Source: Enterobacter ludwigii (GTDB taxonomy: Bacteria; Pseudomonadota; Gammaproteobacteria; Enterobacterales; Enterobacteriaceae). From it: 64,000 nt of DNA. The notes under the pieces were generated by a model. The model had not been told where the DNA came from. It saw nothing but the letters and a program-made list of their open reading frames with translations, and ran no database searches. A program made the position numbers and the translations under genes. Positions 36,727-50,343 of this stretch are shown piece by piece; position 1 is the first letter of the stretch, and each line of letters begins with the position of its first letter. The DNA is taken from the NCBI RefSeq assembly GCF_001750725.1, contig NZ_CP017279.1:3286001-3350000 (forward strand), given 5' to 3'.

Positions 36727-38841
36727 CTAGTTTCGGTTACGGGTGACTTTAATCACGTCCGGCATCACGCGGATCTTGCGCATAATGTTCGCCAGATGCA
36801 CGCGGTCACGGGCGGTCAGACGAATAAAGGCGCTGTAGACGCGGCCATCTTTCTCTTCCGTGTTCAGGCTCTGAATGTTGGAAGAGGCCGTATTGATTGC
36901 TGCCGTCAGGTTCGCCAGGGCACCCTGGTGGTTGAACATATCCACCTTAATTTCGGTGATAAATTCCTGTGCCGTCTCTTTATCCCACTCGACTGCCATG
37001 AACTTCTCCGCCTCTTTTTGATAGCCGCGGATGTTACGACAGGATTCGTGGTGGATAACCAGCCCTTTACCCGGACTGACGTGCGCAATAATCGGGTCAC
37101 CCGGGATAGGACGGCAACATTTCGCGAAGGTGATAAGTACGCCGTCCGCGCCTTTGATCGGCAGATGACCGTGGCTTTGCGTCGTCGTCGGGATCGCCGT
37201 GGTATCACCCTGCTGCAGGTTCTTCGCCACGACCACGCTCATGGCGTTGCCGAGGCCGATTTCTGCCAGCAGGTCATCAAGCGAGGCGAGCTTCATGCGC
37301 TCCAGCTCACGCTGAATGTTCTCTTTCGGGATCTCAGCCAGCTTACGGCTACCACCCAACGCATGGTTGAGCAGACGACGCCCCAGGCTGACAGAATCAT
37401 CGCGCTTGAGGTTTTTCAGCAACTGGCGGATTTTGGCGCGTGCTTTGGAACTCACGACAAAGTTCAACCAGGCCGCGTTCGGACGTGCGCCCGGTGCGGT
37501 AATAATTTCCACCGTCTGGCCGCTGGAAAGCGGCTGAGAGAGCGGATAAGGCTGCCTGTCGACACGCGCGCCCACGCAGGCGTGGCCGATATCGGTATGC
37601 ACGGCGTAAGCAAAGTCGACCGGCGTAGCGCCTGCAGGTAGTTCGACAATGCGGCCTTCTGGGGTGAAAACGTAAATCTCATCCGGGAAGAGATCGGATT
37701 TAACGCTCTCGATAAATTCAAACGAGCTACCCGCACTCTGCTGCAGTTCCAGCAGGCTTTGCATCCAGCGCTGGGCGCGGATTTGTGCGGTCGTACTGCT
37801 TTCGCCACCGTGCTCTTTATAAGCCCAGTGTGCAGCCACACCCATCTCCGCCATCTGGTCCATGTCTTCGGTGCGGATCTGCACTTCAACAGGCACGCCG
37901 TGTGGACCGATCATCGAGGTGTGCAAAGATTGATAGCCGTTCGCTTTTGGAATGGCGATGTAATCTTTCATGCGTCCTGGACGCGGTTTGTACAGGCTGT
38001 GCATCTGGCCCAGCACGCGGTAGCAGGTATCAGAGTCGTGGACGATCACGCGGAACGCGTAGATATCCATGATCGAATGAAAACGCTGCTCTTTGAGCAC
38101 CATTTTGCAGTAGATGGAGTACAGATGTTTTTCGCGACCGCTGACGCGGCACGGAATTCCCGCTTCCTGTAAACGTCCTTCAATTTCAGAGAGGATCTTT
38201 TGAATCATCTCTTTACGGTTGCCGCGTGCGGCTTTCACCACCTCTTTAATCACGCGATAGCGGTTCGGGTATAACGCTTCAAAACCCAGCTCTTCCAGCT
38301 CGGTTTTAATGTGGTGGATACCTAAACGGTGCGCCAGCGGACTGTAGATTTCGAGGGTTTCACGGGCAATGCGGCGACGTTTGTCCGGGCGAAGTGAGCC
38401 CAGCGTGCGCATATTGTGGGTACGGTCAGCAAGTTTGATAAGAATGACGCGGATATCCTGCACCATCGCCATAATCATCTTGCGAAAGTTTTCGGCTTGC
38501 GCCTCTTTCTTGTCGCGGAATTTCAGCTTATCAAGCTTAGAGACCCCTTCCACCAGCTCGGCAACGCTTTTGCCAAACAGCTGTTCCATATCCTGGTAGG
38601 TGGCAGGGGTATCTTCGATCACATCATGCAGCAGGGCAGCCATCAGCGTTTCGTAGTCGAGTTTCATCTCGGCCAGAATACAGGCCACCGCTACCGGGTG
38701 CGTGATATAGGGTTCACCGCTTGAACGTGCCTGGCCCTCGTGAGCGTCACGTGCAACGAGATACGCCTGCTGAAGACGCTTAATCTGGTCTTCAGGCAGG
38801 TAAGTTTGAATCAGTTGATTCAGGCTTTCAAACAGATACAA
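36727..38841 (-). CDS. spoT: Bifunctional (p)ppGpp synthetase/hydrolase SpoT
   Basis: This 704-residue alarmone enzyme degrades and can make (p)ppGpp. The hydrolase HD domain lies near the N-terminus (ALLHDVIEDT about residue 72), then the synthetase domain (RVIVHDSDTCYRVLG, KDYIAIPKANGYQSLHT), a TGS domain (IYVFTPEGRIVELPAGATP, GHACVGARV) and a C-terminal ACT domain (EIKVDMFNHQGALANLTAAI). Two residues longer than in E. coli K-12. It shares the operon with rpoZ, whose omega subunit forms a ppGpp site on RNA polymerase. Confidence 0.96.
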   Translation of the reverse strand: MYLFESLNQLIQTYLPEDQIKRLQQAYLVARDAHEGQARSSGEPYITHPVAVACILAEMKLDYETLMAALLHDVIEDTPATYQDMEQLFGKSVAELVEGVSKLDKLKFRDKKEAQAENFRKMIMAMVQDIRVILIKLADRTHNMRTLGSLRPDKRRRIARETLEIYSPLAHRLGIHHIKTELEELGFEALYPNRYRVIKEVVKAARGNRKEMIQKILSEIEGRLQEAGIPCRVSGREKHLYSIYCKMVLKEQRFHSIMDIYAFRVIVHDSDTCYRVLGQMHSLYKPRPGRMKDYIAIPKANGYQSLHTSMIGPHGVPVEVQIRTEDMDQMAEMGVAAHWAYKEHGGESSTTAQIRAQRWMQSLLELQQSAGSSFEFIESVKSDLFPDEIYVFTPEGRIVELPAGATPVDFAYAVHTDIGHACVGARVDRQPYPLSQPLSSGQTVEIITAPGARPNAAWLNFVVSSKARAKIRQLLKNLKRDDSVSLGRRLLNHALGGSRKLAEIPKENIQRELERMKLASLDDLLAEIGLGNAMSVVVAKNLQQGDTTAIPTTTQSHGHLPIKGADGVLITFAKCCRPIPGDPIIAHVSPGKGLVIHHESCRNIRGYQKEAEKFMAVEWDKETAQEFITEIKVDMFNHQGALANLTAAINTASSNIQSLNTEEKDGRVYSAFIRLTARDRVHLANIMRKIRVMPDVIKVTRNRN

Positions 38842-38860
38842 GGGCGACCCGCAGGTTTAA

Positions 38861-39136
38861 TTAACGACGACCTTCAGCAATGGCGGTTACGGCCTGCAGT
38901 TCTGCGGCTTCCTGCTCTTGCTGCTCCTGGCGCTCACGTACGTCGAGGATCTGATTGTTGATCAGACCTTCTTCGATTTCGCGAAGTGCAATAACGGTAG
39001 TTTTATCGTTTTCTTCCGGTACCAGCGGATCTTTACCGCCTACCTGCATCTGACGAGCGCGACGCGCGGCGACCAGCACCAGGTCAAAACGGTTACCAAT
39101 TTTCTCTACAGCGTCCTGAACAGTTACGCGTGCCAT
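38861..39136 (-). CDS. rpoZ: RNA polymerase omega subunit RpoZ
   Basis: This 91-residue subunit helps fold beta-prime and forms ppGpp site 1. The sequence [20 protein letters not shown] with RRARQMQ is the family signature and the length equals the E. coli protein. It lies between gmk and spoT; 19 bases separate it from spoT. Confidence 0.96.
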
Positions 39137-39190
39137 ACTTAAAATGCTCCACAGGTGAAGAAATGACTGGGCATGATACTGAAAGTGGGT

Positions 39191-39832
<642 letters not shown>

Positions 39833-39860
39833 TTAACGAAGAAGTCCTACATACGGGCTT

Positions 39861-39866
39861 ATTATA
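39861..39866 (-). promoter_or_regulatory. -10 box of the gmk operon promoter
   Basis: On the minus strand a perfect TATAAT is followed by AAGCCCG. The -35 position 17 bases upstream reads CTACGT, a poor hexamer, so the promoter may depend on UP sequence or another factor. The 39867-40065 gap also holds the ligB promoter, which I could not place. Confidence 0.5.
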
Positions 39867-39999
39867 CACGTCGCCGCTGTGTGACGTAGCCTTTGTCACA
39901 CTTTTTCCCCTGCATTATTGAATTTTGCGCGCCGTTTTCAGGTTTTACAGCTGTTTTGCAGCAATAAAAATAAACGTCTGACAACGCCTCGCAGAGTGA

Positions 40000-41736
<1,737 letters not shown>

Positions 41737-41768
41737 CGTGAGCTTGCTGTCGCTTATGGCTGATAAAC

Positions 41769-41801
41769 GCCGCTATCTTATTGGGGAGAATAGATAGCGG
41801 C
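41769..41801. terminator. Hairpin between convergent ligB and yicG
   Basis: GCCGCTATC and GATAGCGGC pair across a 15-base loop rich in purines. It lies between the stop of ligB (41736) and the convergent yicG stop (41805). No clean T run is seen. Confidence 0.45.
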
Positions 41802-41804
41802 CAG

Positions 41805-42422
41805 TCAGTGGGTGTCCTGAGTGTAATGAAACACGGGCAGTCCCAGTTTCAAGCGCAGCGCAAGCAAGCGAGCCGTGAAGCCAAATAACAAGGTGGCGAT
41901 GACCACGACGTCATGGCTGGAAACATAATGCTGTAAAGCGATATACAGAACGGCTGATGCAAAGGATATCCCGGCGTAGAGCTCTTTTTGAAAGACCAGG
42001 GGAATGCGTTTGCAGAACATATCGCGCAGTACGCCGCCAAATACGCCCGTCACGACTGCGGCAATAGTGGCAATCACCGGGCTTTCGCCCATATCCAGCG
42101 CAATTTGTGCCCCGATGATGGAGAACACGACCAGGCCCAGAGCATCAAGTACTAAAAACAGACGTCGAAGATGGGGCATTACAGGAGCAAGGATAGTGGT
42201 CAGCACTGCGGCGACAGCCACAATGATGATGTACTCGGGGTGCTTAACCCAGCCGAGAGGGTAATGCCCCAGCAGGATATCACGTACCGATCCGCCTCCC
42301 AGCGCGGTGGCGGTAGCAATAATGATGACCCCAAACGTATCCATACGACGGCGTCCGGCAGCGAGTGCACCGGTCATGGCTTCGGCAGTGATCCCGACGA
42401 GATAAAGGATATGTAGCAGCAT
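41805..42422 (-). CDS. yicG: YicG, TRIC-type membrane protein
   Basis: This 205-residue inner-membrane protein has seven membrane helices in two UPF0126 repeats, of the trimeric intracellular cation channel type. Each repeat has the [15 protein letters not shown] (about residue 47) or [15 protein letters not shown] motif. The start at 42422 ([10 protein letters not shown]) matches E. coli and has GGGGGA upstream; the upstream in-frame ATG is unsupported. Natural ions are not known for certain. Confidence 0.92.
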   Translation of the reverse strand: MLLHILYLVGITAEAMTGALAAGRRRMDTFGVIIIATATALGGGSVRDILLGHYPLGWVKHPEYIIIVAVAAVLTTILAPVMPHLRRLFLVLDALGLVVFSIIGAQIALDMGESPVIATIAAVVTGVFGGVLRDMFCKRIPLVFQKELYAGISFASAVLYIALQHYVSSHDVVVIATLLFGFTARLLALRLKLGLPVFHYTQDTH

Positions 42423-42619
42423 GTGTTCCCCCGATATTGAGGGCAACAGGGTAGCGTTTTGTGCGGTCTGTCACGATTTAGTTTTTCTTGTGTGAGGATG
42501 TTAGCCTTATTTTTCGTAATGACTAAACGTTGTTTGGCTGGGTGTGATGGCGTTAAACGGTAACTTTCACATTACAATTATTCATGTTATAGGCGTTTGC
42601 CGCCGATAGCCTGTTCCGA

Positions 42620-42647
42620 TAAAAAAATGGCCCCTGAACGGGGCCAT
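42620..42647 (-). terminator. Rho-independent terminator of yicC
   Basis: On the minus strand ATGGCCCC pairs with GGGGCCAT around GTTCA, and a run of seven T follows. It lies 27 bases past the yicC stop. The 42423-42673 gap otherwise contains only the yicG leader; the dinD gene found here in E. coli is missing. Confidence 0.88.
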
Positions 42648-42673
42648 GATGAGAAAGCGGCTTGAATAAAGCG

Positions 42674-43537
42674 TTACTCGATATTCTGGATCTGCTCGCG
42701 CATCTGCTCAATCAGCACTTTCAGTTCAATGGCGGAGTTGGTCACTTCAGCATTGATCGATTTCGAGGCCAGGGTGTTAGACTCGCGGTTGAACTCCTGC
42801 ATCATAAAGTCGAGACGACGCCCTACGGCTTCTTTCTTCTTCAGGATGTTGTAAGTCTCTTTAACGTGCGCTTCCAGACGATCCAGCTCTTCGGCAACGT
42901 CAATGCGCTGTGCCATCAGCACCAGCTCTTGTTCCAGACGGGTATTTTCCAGCTGAACTTCCGCTTCTTCCAGTTTGGCCACCAGGCGCTCACGCTGCCA
43001 TTGCAGGACCGCAGGCATATGGGTACGGACTTTAGCCACTTCGGTGGTCACGCCTTCCAGACGCTGCTCAATCATCGCTTTGAGGGCCTGGCCTTCAGTT
43101 TCGCGGGCAATGATAAAGTCATCCAGCGTGCTGTCGAGGGCACTGAGAATTTCAGCGGCAATCGTGTCCAGATCCTGCTCACCGGCGGCCATGACGCCAG
43201 GCCAGCGCAGAATATCGACCGGGTTAATTTCCCCTTCATCGCTTTGCATCTTGACCCAGTTCGCTGCAGTGACGAGCTGTTTCGCCAGTTTTTCGTTGAG
43301 GATCAGCTCACCCTGGGCGCTGGCATCAGGCTCAAAACGCAGGTTACATTCCACTTTACCGCGCGTCAGACGAGCACGGATACGCTCGCGTACAACAGGT
43401 TCAAGGCTGCGGAACTGCTCCGGCATACGGAAATACGTTTCCAGGTAGCGCTGGTTTACCGAGCGCATTTCCCATGTAGCGCTACCCCAGCTACCCTTGA
43501 TTTCACGCCGGGCGTAGGCGGTCATACTGCGGATCAT
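42674..43537 (-). CDS. yicC: YicC family endoribonuclease/RNA-degradation factor
   Basis: This 287-residue protein has the YicC N-terminal domain ([35 protein letters not shown]) and the C-terminal DUF1732 ([32 protein letters not shown]). It is known to affect degradation of the small RNA RyhB in E. coli. The start at 43537 gives the E. coli length; the in-frame ATG six bases upstream is too near the Shine-Dalgarno sequence. Divergent from rph. Confidence 0.94.
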   Translation of the reverse strand: MIRSMTAYARREIKGSWGSATWEMRSVNQRYLETYFRMPEQFRSLEPVVRERIRARLTRGKVECNLRFEPDASAQGELILNEKLAKQLVTAANWVKMQSDEGEINPVDILRWPGVMAAGEQDLDTIAAEILSALDSTLDDFIIARETEGQALKAMIEQRLEGVTTEVAKVRTHMPAVLQWQRERLVAKLEEAEVQLENTRLEQELVLMAQRIDVAEELDRLEAHVKETYNILKKKEAVGRRLDFMMQEFNRESNTLASKSINAEVTNSAIELKVLIEQMREQIQNIE

Positions 43538-43569
43538 AGACATTCCCGTTTTTAAAGGAGAGATGGGGG

Positions 43570-43625
43570 ATTATAGCTTTCGGGGGCTTCTCAGGATAGG
43601 AATAAGCGTCCTTTATCCGTATAAT
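43570..43625. promoter_or_regulatory. Divergent -10 boxes of yicC and rph
   Basis: TATAAT on the minus strand at 43570-43575 serves yicC, and TATAAT on the plus strand at 43620-43625 serves rph. Neither has a consensus -35 at 17 bases. They lie 33 bases from the yicC ATG and 37 bases from the rph ATG. Confidence 0.5.
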
Positions 43626-43661
43626 GCGCAGCCACATTCGTTTCAAGCCGGAGATTTCATC

Positions 43662-44378
43662 ATGCGTCCAGCAGGTCGTAGCGCCAATCAGGTGCGTCCC
43701 GTCACTCTGACCCGTAACTATACAAAACACGCAGAAGGCTCCGTGCTGGTTGAGTTTGGTGACACCAAAGTGCTGTGCACCGCGTCCATCGAAGAGGGCG
43801 TTCCACGCTTCCTGAAAGGTCAGGGCCAGGGCTGGATCACTGCGGAATATGGCATGTTGCCGCGTGCAACCCATACCCGTAACGCCCGCGAAGCGGCAAA
43901 AGGCAAGCAGGGCGGCCGTACCATGGAAATCCAGCGTCTGATCGCACGTGCGCTGCGCGCCGCCGTTGATCTGAAAACACTGGGTGAATTTACCATTACT
44001 CTGGACTGCGACGTCATTCAGGCAGACGGTGGTACGCGTACGGCGTCGATTACCGGTGCATGTGTGGCGCTGGCTGATGCCCTGAATAAGCTGGTTGCAG
44101 CCGGTAAGCTGAAAACGAATCCGATGAAAGGGATGGTCGCGGCTGTTTCCGTGGGTATCGTTAACGGTGAAGCGCTTTGCGATCTGGAATACGTCGAAGA
44201 TTCCGCTGCCGAGACTGACATGAACGTGGTGATGACTGAAGACGGTCGCATCATTGAGGTGCAGGGCACGGCAGAAGATGAGCCGTTCACCCATGAAGAG
44301 CTTCTTACCTTGCTGGCTTTGGCCCGAGGGGGAATTGAATCTATCGTAACGACGCAGAAGGCGGCGTTAGAAAATTGA
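43662..44378 (+). CDS. rph: RNase PH (intact)
   Basis: This 238-residue phosphorolytic exoribonuclease trims tRNA 3' ends. Signature blocks are [53 protein letters not shown] and [17 protein letters not shown]. In E. coli K-12 rph carries a frameshift that lowers pyrE expression; this copy is full length. It leads into pyrE through an attenuator. Confidence 0.96.
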   Translation: MRPAGRSANQVRPVTLTRNYTKHAEGSVLVEFGDTKVLCTASIEEGVPRFLKGQGQGWITAEYGMLPRATHTRNAREAAKGKQGGRTMEIQRLIARALRAAVDLKTLGEFTITLDCDVIQADGGTRTASITGACVALADALNKLVAAGKLKTNPMKGMVAAVSVGIVNGEALCDLEYVEDSAAETDMNVVMTEDGRIIEVQGTAEDEPFTHEELLTLLALARGGIESIVTTQKAALEN

Positions 44379-44382
44379 TTTT

Positions 44383-44411
44383 AAAGGCGACTGATGAGTC
44401 GCCTTTTTTTT
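44383..44411 (+). terminator. pyrE attenuator
   Basis: AAAGGCGACT and AGTCGCCTTT form a 10-bp stem with the loop GATG, followed by a T run. It lies between the rph stop (44378) and the pyrE start (44447). In E. coli the ribosome translating rph prevents termination here when UTP is low; the same layout is seen. Confidence 0.9.
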
Positions 44412-44446
44412 GTTCGTACAAAAGCAAAAGTCGGAGGAGTAAGCCC

Positions 44447-45088
44447 ATGAAATCCTGGCAGCGTGAGTTTATTGAGTTTGCGCTTAACAAGCAGGTCCTG
44501 AAATTTGGCGAGTTTACGCTGAAATCCGGGCGTAAGAGCCCCTATTTCTTCAACGCCGGACTGTTTAATACCGGGCGCGATCTGGCATTGTTAGGCCGTT
44601 TCTATGCCGAAGCGCTGGTGGACTCCGGCATTGATTTTGACCTGCTGTTTGGCCCGGCCTATAAAGGCATTCCGATTGCCACTACCACTGCGGTTGCGCT
44701 GGCGGAACACCACGACCGCGACGTACCGTACTGCTTTAACCGTAAAGAGGCTAAAACCCACGGTGAAGGCGGTAATCTGGTAGGCAGCGCGCTGCAGGGT
44801 CGCGTTATGCTGGTGGACGATGTGATCACTGCCGGTACCGCTATTCGCGAATCGATGGAGATTATTCAGGCTAACGGCGCTACGCTTGCTGGCGTGCTGA
44901 TCTCTTTGGATCGTCAGGAACGCGGGCGTGGCGAAATCTCTGCTATCCAGGAAGTTGAGCGCGATTACGGCTGTAAAGTGACGTCGATCATCACCCTGAA
45001 AGACCTGATTGCGTATCTGGAAGAGAAGCCTGAGATGGCGGATCATCTGGCTGCGGTACGTGGGTATCGCGAAGCTTTCGGCGTGTAA
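44447..45088 (+). CDS. pyrE: Orotate phosphoribosyltransferase PyrE
   Basis: This 213-residue enzyme makes OMP from orotate and PRPP in pyrimidine synthesis. The PRPP motif is [13 protein letters not shown] (about residue 120-132), preceded by the catalytic loop [20 protein letters not shown] precedes the ATG. Expression depends on the attenuator upstream. Confidence 0.96.
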   Translation: MKSWQREFIEFALNKQVLKFGEFTLKSGRKSPYFFNAGLFNTGRDLALLGRFYAEALVDSGIDFDLLFGPAYKGIPIATTTAVALAEHHDRDVPYCFNRKEAKTHGEGGNLVGSALQGRVMLVDDVITAGTAIRESMEIIQANGATLAGVLISLDRQERGRGEISAIQEVERDYGCKVTSIITLKDLIAYLEEKPEMADHLAAVRGYREAFGV

Positions 45089-45094
45089 TATCAA

Positions 45095-45120
45095 GCCCGG
45101 TGGCGTTCTGCTTACCGGGC
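45095..45120. repeat. REP-type palindrome after pyrE
   Basis: GCCCGGT and ACCGGGC pair across a 12-base loop (GGCGTTCTGCTT), the usual form of REP units in Enterobacter. It lies between pyrE and the convergent slmA gene and may stabilise or terminate transcripts. Confidence 0.6.
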
Positions 45121-45127
45121 CTGAAGA

Positions 45128-45724
45128 TTATTGCAGCTGTGCCGCCACTAACGGCCAACGGGCGTCAAAATCGTCCGTTGGACGGTATTTAAACTCGCTG
45201 CGTACAAAGCGGGAGAGCATGCCTTCGCAAAACGACAGGATCTGACTTGCCAGCAGCGTTTCATCGGTGCTGTAACCTTCACCCTCACGCATTTTTTTCT
45301 CGCGCAGTACCTGGCGCAGTTGTGCTTCAATACGTTCGAAGAGCTGGTTAATACGGCCCTGCAATCGGTCCTGCTCGAACATCAGCGCGTGGCCAGTCAG
45401 GATACGGGTTAAGCCCGGATTGCGTTCACCAAAGCCCAGAATGAGCTGCACAATCAGACGCAAACGCGCAGTCGTGTCTTTTTCGTCTTTCAGAATCAGG
45501 TTGATGCGAGTGATCAGACTGTCTTCGATAAATTCGATCAGACTGTCAAACATCCGGGTTTTGCTCGGAAAATGACGATACAACGCCGCTTCAGACACGC
45601 CCACGGAGGCGGCCAGTTTTGCGGTGGTGATGCGTTGACTACCATCGCTGGATTCAAGCATCAGCGCCAGAGATTGAAGTATTTCTTCGCGACGGTTCCT
45701 TTTCGCGGTTTGTTTTTCTGCCAT
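45128..45724 (-). CDS. slmA: Nucleoid occlusion factor SlmA
   Basis: This 198-residue TetR-family protein blocks FtsZ ring assembly over the chromosome when bound at its sites. The helix-turn-helix is [20 protein letters not shown] (about residues 33-52) and the whole sequence follows E. coli SlmA. The start is [10 protein letters not shown] at 45724; upstream codons have no support. It lies between pyrE and dut as in E. coli. Confidence 0.95.
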   Translation of the reverse strand: MAEKQTAKRNRREEILQSLALMLESSDGSQRITTAKLAASVGVSEAALYRHFPSKTRMFDSLIEFIEDSLITRINLILKDEKDTTARLRLIVQLILGFGERNPGLTRILTGHALMFEQDRLQGRINQLFERIEAQLRQVLREKKMREGEGYSTDETLLASQILSFCEGMLSRFVRSEFKYRPTDDFDARWPLVAAQLQ

Positions 45725-45844
45725 GTTACAAAATACCCCTGAAAATAAGCACTTGCCAGGCTGGCATCCACACAGCGACCGCAAACTGACGTTTGCGGTT
45801 TGTTATTGCATTATGGCGCTGTGAGATACGTGTCGGTCGGGCGG

Positions 45845-46303
45845 TTATTTGCGCCCGGAATGGCCGAAGCCGCCTTCGCCACGGTCGGTGGCGTCAAAGT
45901 CTTCCACCAGGTTAAATTCTGCCTGAACCACCGGTACAAAGACCATCTGTGCGATACGCTCGCCCGGTTCAATGGTGAAGCTGTCCTGACCACGGTTCCA
46001 GACGGAAACCATCAGTTGACCCTGGTAGTCAGAGTCGATCAGGCCGACCAGGTTACCCAGTACCACTCCATGCTTATGACCCAGACCAGAACGCGGCAGG
46101 ATCACCGCTGCCAGCGACGGGTCAGCAATGTGGATTGCCAGGCCGGTTGGGATCAGGGTGGTTGCACCCGGAGCCAGCTCTACGGCGTCATCGAGACAGG
46201 CGCGCAGGTCAAGACCGGCAGAGCCGGAGGTGGCATAGGTTGGCAGCGCAAATTGCTTACCAACACGCGGGTCCAGAATCTTAACGTCGATTTTTTTCAT
46301 CAT
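45845..46303 (-). CDS. dut: dUTP diphosphatase Dut
   Basis: This trimeric enzyme (152 residues) hydrolyses dUTP to dUMP, preventing uracil in DNA. The five motifs are visible: [42 protein letters not shown] and the C-terminal [11 protein letters not shown]. The start is [10 protein letters not shown]; the second ATG is also possible. Its 5' end overlaps the coaBC stop by 23 bases, so the two are one operon. Confidence 0.95.
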   Translation of the reverse strand: MMKKIDVKILDPRVGKQFALPTYATSGSAGLDLRACLDDAVELAPGATTLIPTGLAIHIADPSLAAVILPRSGLGHKHGVVLGNLVGLIDSDYQGQLMVSVWNRGQDSFTIEPGERIAQMVFVPVVQAEFNLVEDFDATDRGEGGFGHSGRK

Positions 46304-47492
46304 AACGGGTAACGATCTCGTCCAGTAATTGTTGGCCCAGGAGTTCCTTGCGCTCAAGCGGTAAGACTTTATCTCCATCCTGCCAGAAAAGGTGCAGTGC
46401 GTTGCTGTCGCTGTTAAATCCTTGCGTGGCCAGCGATACGTCGTTCGCGCAAATCAAATCGAGGTTTTTGCGGGTACGTTTTTGCCGGGCATATTCTTCC
46501 ACATTATTTGTTTCTGCGGCAAACCCAACAACGTAAGGACGATGGCTTTTCAGTGCGGCGACACCCGCAACAATGTCCGGATTTTTCACCATTTTTAGTG
46601 TTAATTCATCGCCTTGCTTTTTAATTTTTGACCCGGAAATGGTTTCGGCACGGTAATCTGCAACAGCCGCACAGCCGATAAAAATCTGCTGGTTCTGCGC
46701 ATGCGCCTGTACGGCGGCGTCCATCTCCAGGGCGGTGGTGACATCAATACGCTGCACGAACGGTGGTGTCGGTAACGAGACCGGGCCGCTCACCAGCGTG
46801 ACCTTTGCACCGCGTTTTGCCGCCGCGGCAGCAATCGCAAAGCCCATTTTACCGGAGCTATGGTTGGTAATGTAACGCACCGGGTCCAGCGGCTCGCGCG
46901 TTGGGCCCGCGGTAATCATGATGTTGAGATGTTGCAGATCGTTGACAGGCGAAAAATGGCCGGCGGCCAGCTCAACGATGGTCAGCGGGTCAAGCATACG
47001 ACCAGGACCCACATCACCACATGCCTGGCTACCGCTGTCCGGCCCCCAGATGAGCAGGCCGCGTGAGGCCAGCGTCGTCAGATTATGTTGGGTGGCGGCG
47101 TTGCGGTACATCTGCTGGTTCATCGCGGGGACGACGGCAACAGGTGCGGGCGTGGCCAGGCAAATGGTCGAGACCAGATCGTTTGCCATGCCGGCTGCTA
47201 CGCGGGCAATTAAATCTGCTGTGGCGGGGGCAAGGATAACCAGGTCTGCCCATTTTCCCAGCTCAATATGGCCCATCGCGGCTTCGGCGGCCGGATCAAG
47301 GAGGCTGTCAGAGACGGGGTACCCTGAAACGGCCTGCAGGCTCAGAGGCGTGATAAAGGCTTTGCCGCCTTCCGTTATCGCGACCCGCACATCCGCCCCG
47401 CGCTCGCGCAAACGACGCACCAGCTCCGGCGCTTTATAGGCAGCGATACCGCCGCTCACGCCAAGAACGATTTTTTTACCGGCCAGGCTCAT
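46281..47492 (-). CDS. coaBC: Bifunctional CoaBC (phosphopantothenoylcysteine synthetase/decarboxylase)
   Basis: This 403-residue enzyme makes 4'-phosphopantetheine precursor in coenzyme A synthesis. The CoaC half has the FMN flavoprotein motif [19 protein letters not shown] with [10 protein letters not shown]; the CoaB half has [31 protein letters not shown] and the nucleotide-binding region [16 protein letters not shown] chose the second ATG of MMSLAGKK. The same operon feeds dut; coaD lies further right in the window. It is divergent from radC. Confidence 0.95.
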   Translation of the reverse strand: MSLAGKKIVLGVSGGIAAYKAPELVRRLRERGADVRVAITEGGKAFITPLSLQAVSGYPVSDSLLDPAAEAAMGHIELGKWADLVILAPATADLIARVAAGMANDLVSTICLATPAPVAVVPAMNQQMYRNAATQHNLTTLASRGLLIWGPDSGSQACGDVGPGRMLDPLTIVELAAGHFSPVNDLQHLNIMITAGPTREPLDPVRYITNHSSGKMGFAIAAAAAKRGAKVTLVSGPVSLPTPPFVQRIDVTTALEMDAAVQAHAQNQQIFIGCAAVADYRAETISGSKIKKQGDELTLKMVKNPDIVAGVAALKSHRPYVVGFAAETNNVEEYARQKRTRKNLDLICANDVSLATQGFNSDSNALHLFWQDGDKVLPLERKELLGQQLLDEIVTRYDEKNRR

Positions 47493-47664
47493 CATGATTC
47501 TTTCCTGTTGGGTTTCACCAGAGAGCGGGCATTTTATCACAATCCCAAAAAGGGGGTGATTTTGTCCTTCGGCCAGTTTGCGAGGCGTTACGCAGGAATG
47601 AAAAGTGGGCGTCGAGCGCCGGGGGCGGCTGTGGCAGCATGATGGCAAACCGAAGGAGACAGGC

Positions 47665-48330
47665 ATGGAAGAGACTGAACTGCTGCTACCGCGTGAAAAA
47701 ATGCTGCGCTATGGCGTCACGTTGTTAAAGGACGACGAGTTGCTGGCACTCTTTTTACGCACCGGAACGCCCGGCAAAACGGTATTTACGCTGGCAAAAG
47801 AGCTCATCGACCATTTTGGTTCGCTGTATGGCTTATTGACGGCGGATCTGACGGAATTCAGGCACGTCGAAGGAATTGGCGTGGCGAAGTTCGCCCAACT
47901 GAGGGGGATTGCTGAACTGGCCCGCCGTTTTTACGACGTCCGTATGGAAGAGGAAGATCCCATACTCACCCCGGATATGACACGCGTATTTCTCCAGAGC
48001 CAGCTATCAGATTTGGAGCGCGAGATCTTTATGGTGATCTTTCTTGATAACAGGAACCGGGTACTAAAACATAGCCGTCTTTTTTCCGGAACACTGAGCC
48101 ACGTTGAGGTTCATCCGCGAGAAATTGTGCGGGAAGCGATAAAAGTGAATGCAGCCGGCGTGATACTCGCGCATAATCACCCTTCTGGCTGTGCTGAACC
48201 AAGCAGAGCTGACAAAGAGATGACCGAACGCATTATCAAATGCTGTCAATTCATGGACATTCGTGTGCTCGACCATCTGATAATTGGTCGCGGCGAGTAC
48301 ATTTCTTTTGCAGAACATGGCTGGATTTAG
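47665..48330 (+). CDS. radC: RadC family JAMM/MPN protein
   Basis: This 221-residue protein has an N-terminal helix-hairpin-helix region ([24 protein letters not shown]) and a C-terminal JAMM domain with [18 protein letters not shown] and [15 protein letters not shown] carrying the metal ligands. GAAGGAG precedes the ATG. The name comes from an old DNA-repair assignment later shown wrong; the biochemical role is unclear. It lies upstream of rpmB as in E. coli. Confidence 0.93.
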   Translation: MEETELLLPREKMLRYGVTLLKDDELLALFLRTGTPGKTVFTLAKELIDHFGSLYGLLTADLTEFRHVEGIGVAKFAQLRGIAELARRFYDVRMEEEDPILTPDMTRVFLQSQLSDLEREIFMVIFLDNRNRVLKHSRLFSGTLSHVEVHPREIVREAIKVNAAGVILAHNHPSGCAEPSRADKEMTERIIKCCQFMDIRVLDHLIIGRGEYISFAEHGWI

Positions 48331-48372
48331 GCTATTTCTCGCGATCCATCGGGATCTTTGTCTGTTCGGGAC

Positions 48373-48401
48373 TTGAGCACACCGCCGAGTCAGCGTATAC
48401 T
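48373..48401 (+). promoter_or_regulatory. Sigma70 promoter of the rpmBG-mutM operon
   Basis: TTGAGC and TATACT are separated by exactly 17 bases. The leader to the rpmB ATG is about 140 bases. Confidence 0.65.
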
Positions 48402-48526
48402 ACGCCACCTTTGAGAATCTCGGGTTTGGCATTTGGGCCTGGCAATCGAGAGTTCAATAGAACTATGCGATGACCGGGCTGTAAAGCCTGACGAGGCGCC
48501 GATACCCCATACGAAGCTCGAGCTAA

Positions 48527-48784
<258 letters not shown>

Positions 48785-48803
48785 GTACTTAAAGAGGAAA
48801 TAA

Positions 48804-48974
<171 letters not shown>

Positions 48975-48993
48975 TTTTAGCCTCCTTGTATTG

Positions 48994-49021
48994 AAAAACC
49001 CCGCAACTGCGGGGTTTTTTG
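48994..49021 (+). terminator. Rho-independent terminator after rpmG
   Basis: CCCCGC and GCGGGG pair around AACT, preceded by a run of A and followed by a T run. It lies 20 bases past the rpmG stop. Read-through would still reach mutM, which begins at 49049. Confidence 0.9.
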
Positions 49022-49048
49022 CATTCTGCATCTTACTCCGGAGGAACC

Positions 49049-49858
49049 ATGCCTGAATTACCTGAGGTAGAGACCAGCCGCCGCGGTATTGAGCCGCATC
49101 TGGTCGGCGCGACTATTCTTCATGCTATCGTTCGCAACGGTCGCCTGCGTTGGCCGGTGTCCGATGAAATTCATGCCTTAAGCGATAAACCGATTCTCAG
49201 CGTCCAGCGTCGCGCCAAATATCTGCTGCTGGAGCTGCCCGACGGCTGGATTATCATCCATCTCGGTATGTCTGGTAGTCTGCGCATCCTTACCGAAGAA
49301 CTGCCCGCGGAAAAGCATGACCATGTCGATCTGGTGATGAGCAACGGTAAAGTGCTGCGTTACACCGACCCACGACGCTTTGGCGCATGGCTGTGGACCA
49401 AAGAGCTTGAAGGACACAGCGTTCTGGCGCATCTGGGGCCAGAGCCGCTCTCAGAGGCATTTAACGCGGAATACCTGAAAGCGAAGTGTGCAAAGAAGAA
49501 AACCCCGATCAAACCGTGGCTGATGGACAATAAGCTGGTGGTGGGAGTAGGGAATATTTATGCCAGCGAATCGCTGTTTGCCGCCGGGATCCATCCCGAT
49601 CGGCTGGCCTCATCGCTGTCATCTCAGGAGTGTGAACTGCTGGTCCGGGTGATTAAAGCGGTGCTGTTGCGTTCTATTGAGCAAGGGGGGACCACCCTGA
49701 AGGACTTCCTGCAGAGCGACGGTAAACCCGGCTATTTTGCCCAGGAGCTGCAGGTATATGGCCGTAAGGGTGAGCCGTGCAGAGTCTGTGGGACACCGAT
49801 TATTGCAACGAAGCACGCTCAGCGCGCCACGTTCTATTGCCGTCAGTGCCAGAAATAG
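49049..49858 (+). CDS. mutM: Formamidopyrimidine-DNA glycosylase MutM
   Basis: This 269-residue base-excision enzyme removes 8-oxoguanine and formamidopyrimidines and cuts the strand. The N-terminal proline nucleophile and Glu3 are seen in [13 protein letters not shown]. The helix-two-turn-helix region has [14 protein letters not shown], and the C-terminal zinc finger has CRVCG and CRQCQ. GGAGG precedes the ATG. The stop is two bases from the convergent coaD stop. Confidence 0.96.
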   Translation: MPELPEVETSRRGIEPHLVGATILHAIVRNGRLRWPVSDEIHALSDKPILSVQRRAKYLLLELPDGWIIIHLGMSGSLRILTEELPAEKHDHVDLVMSNGKVLRYTDPRRFGAWLWTKELEGHSVLAHLGPEPLSEAFNAEYLKAKCAKKKTPIKPWLMDNKLVVGVGNIYASESLFAAGIHPDRLASSLSSQECELLVRVIKAVLLRSIEQGGTTLKDFLQSDGKPGYFAQELQVYGRKGEPCRVCGTPIIATKHAQRATFYCRQCQK

Positions 49859-49860
49859 GG

Positions 49861-50343
<483 letters not shown>

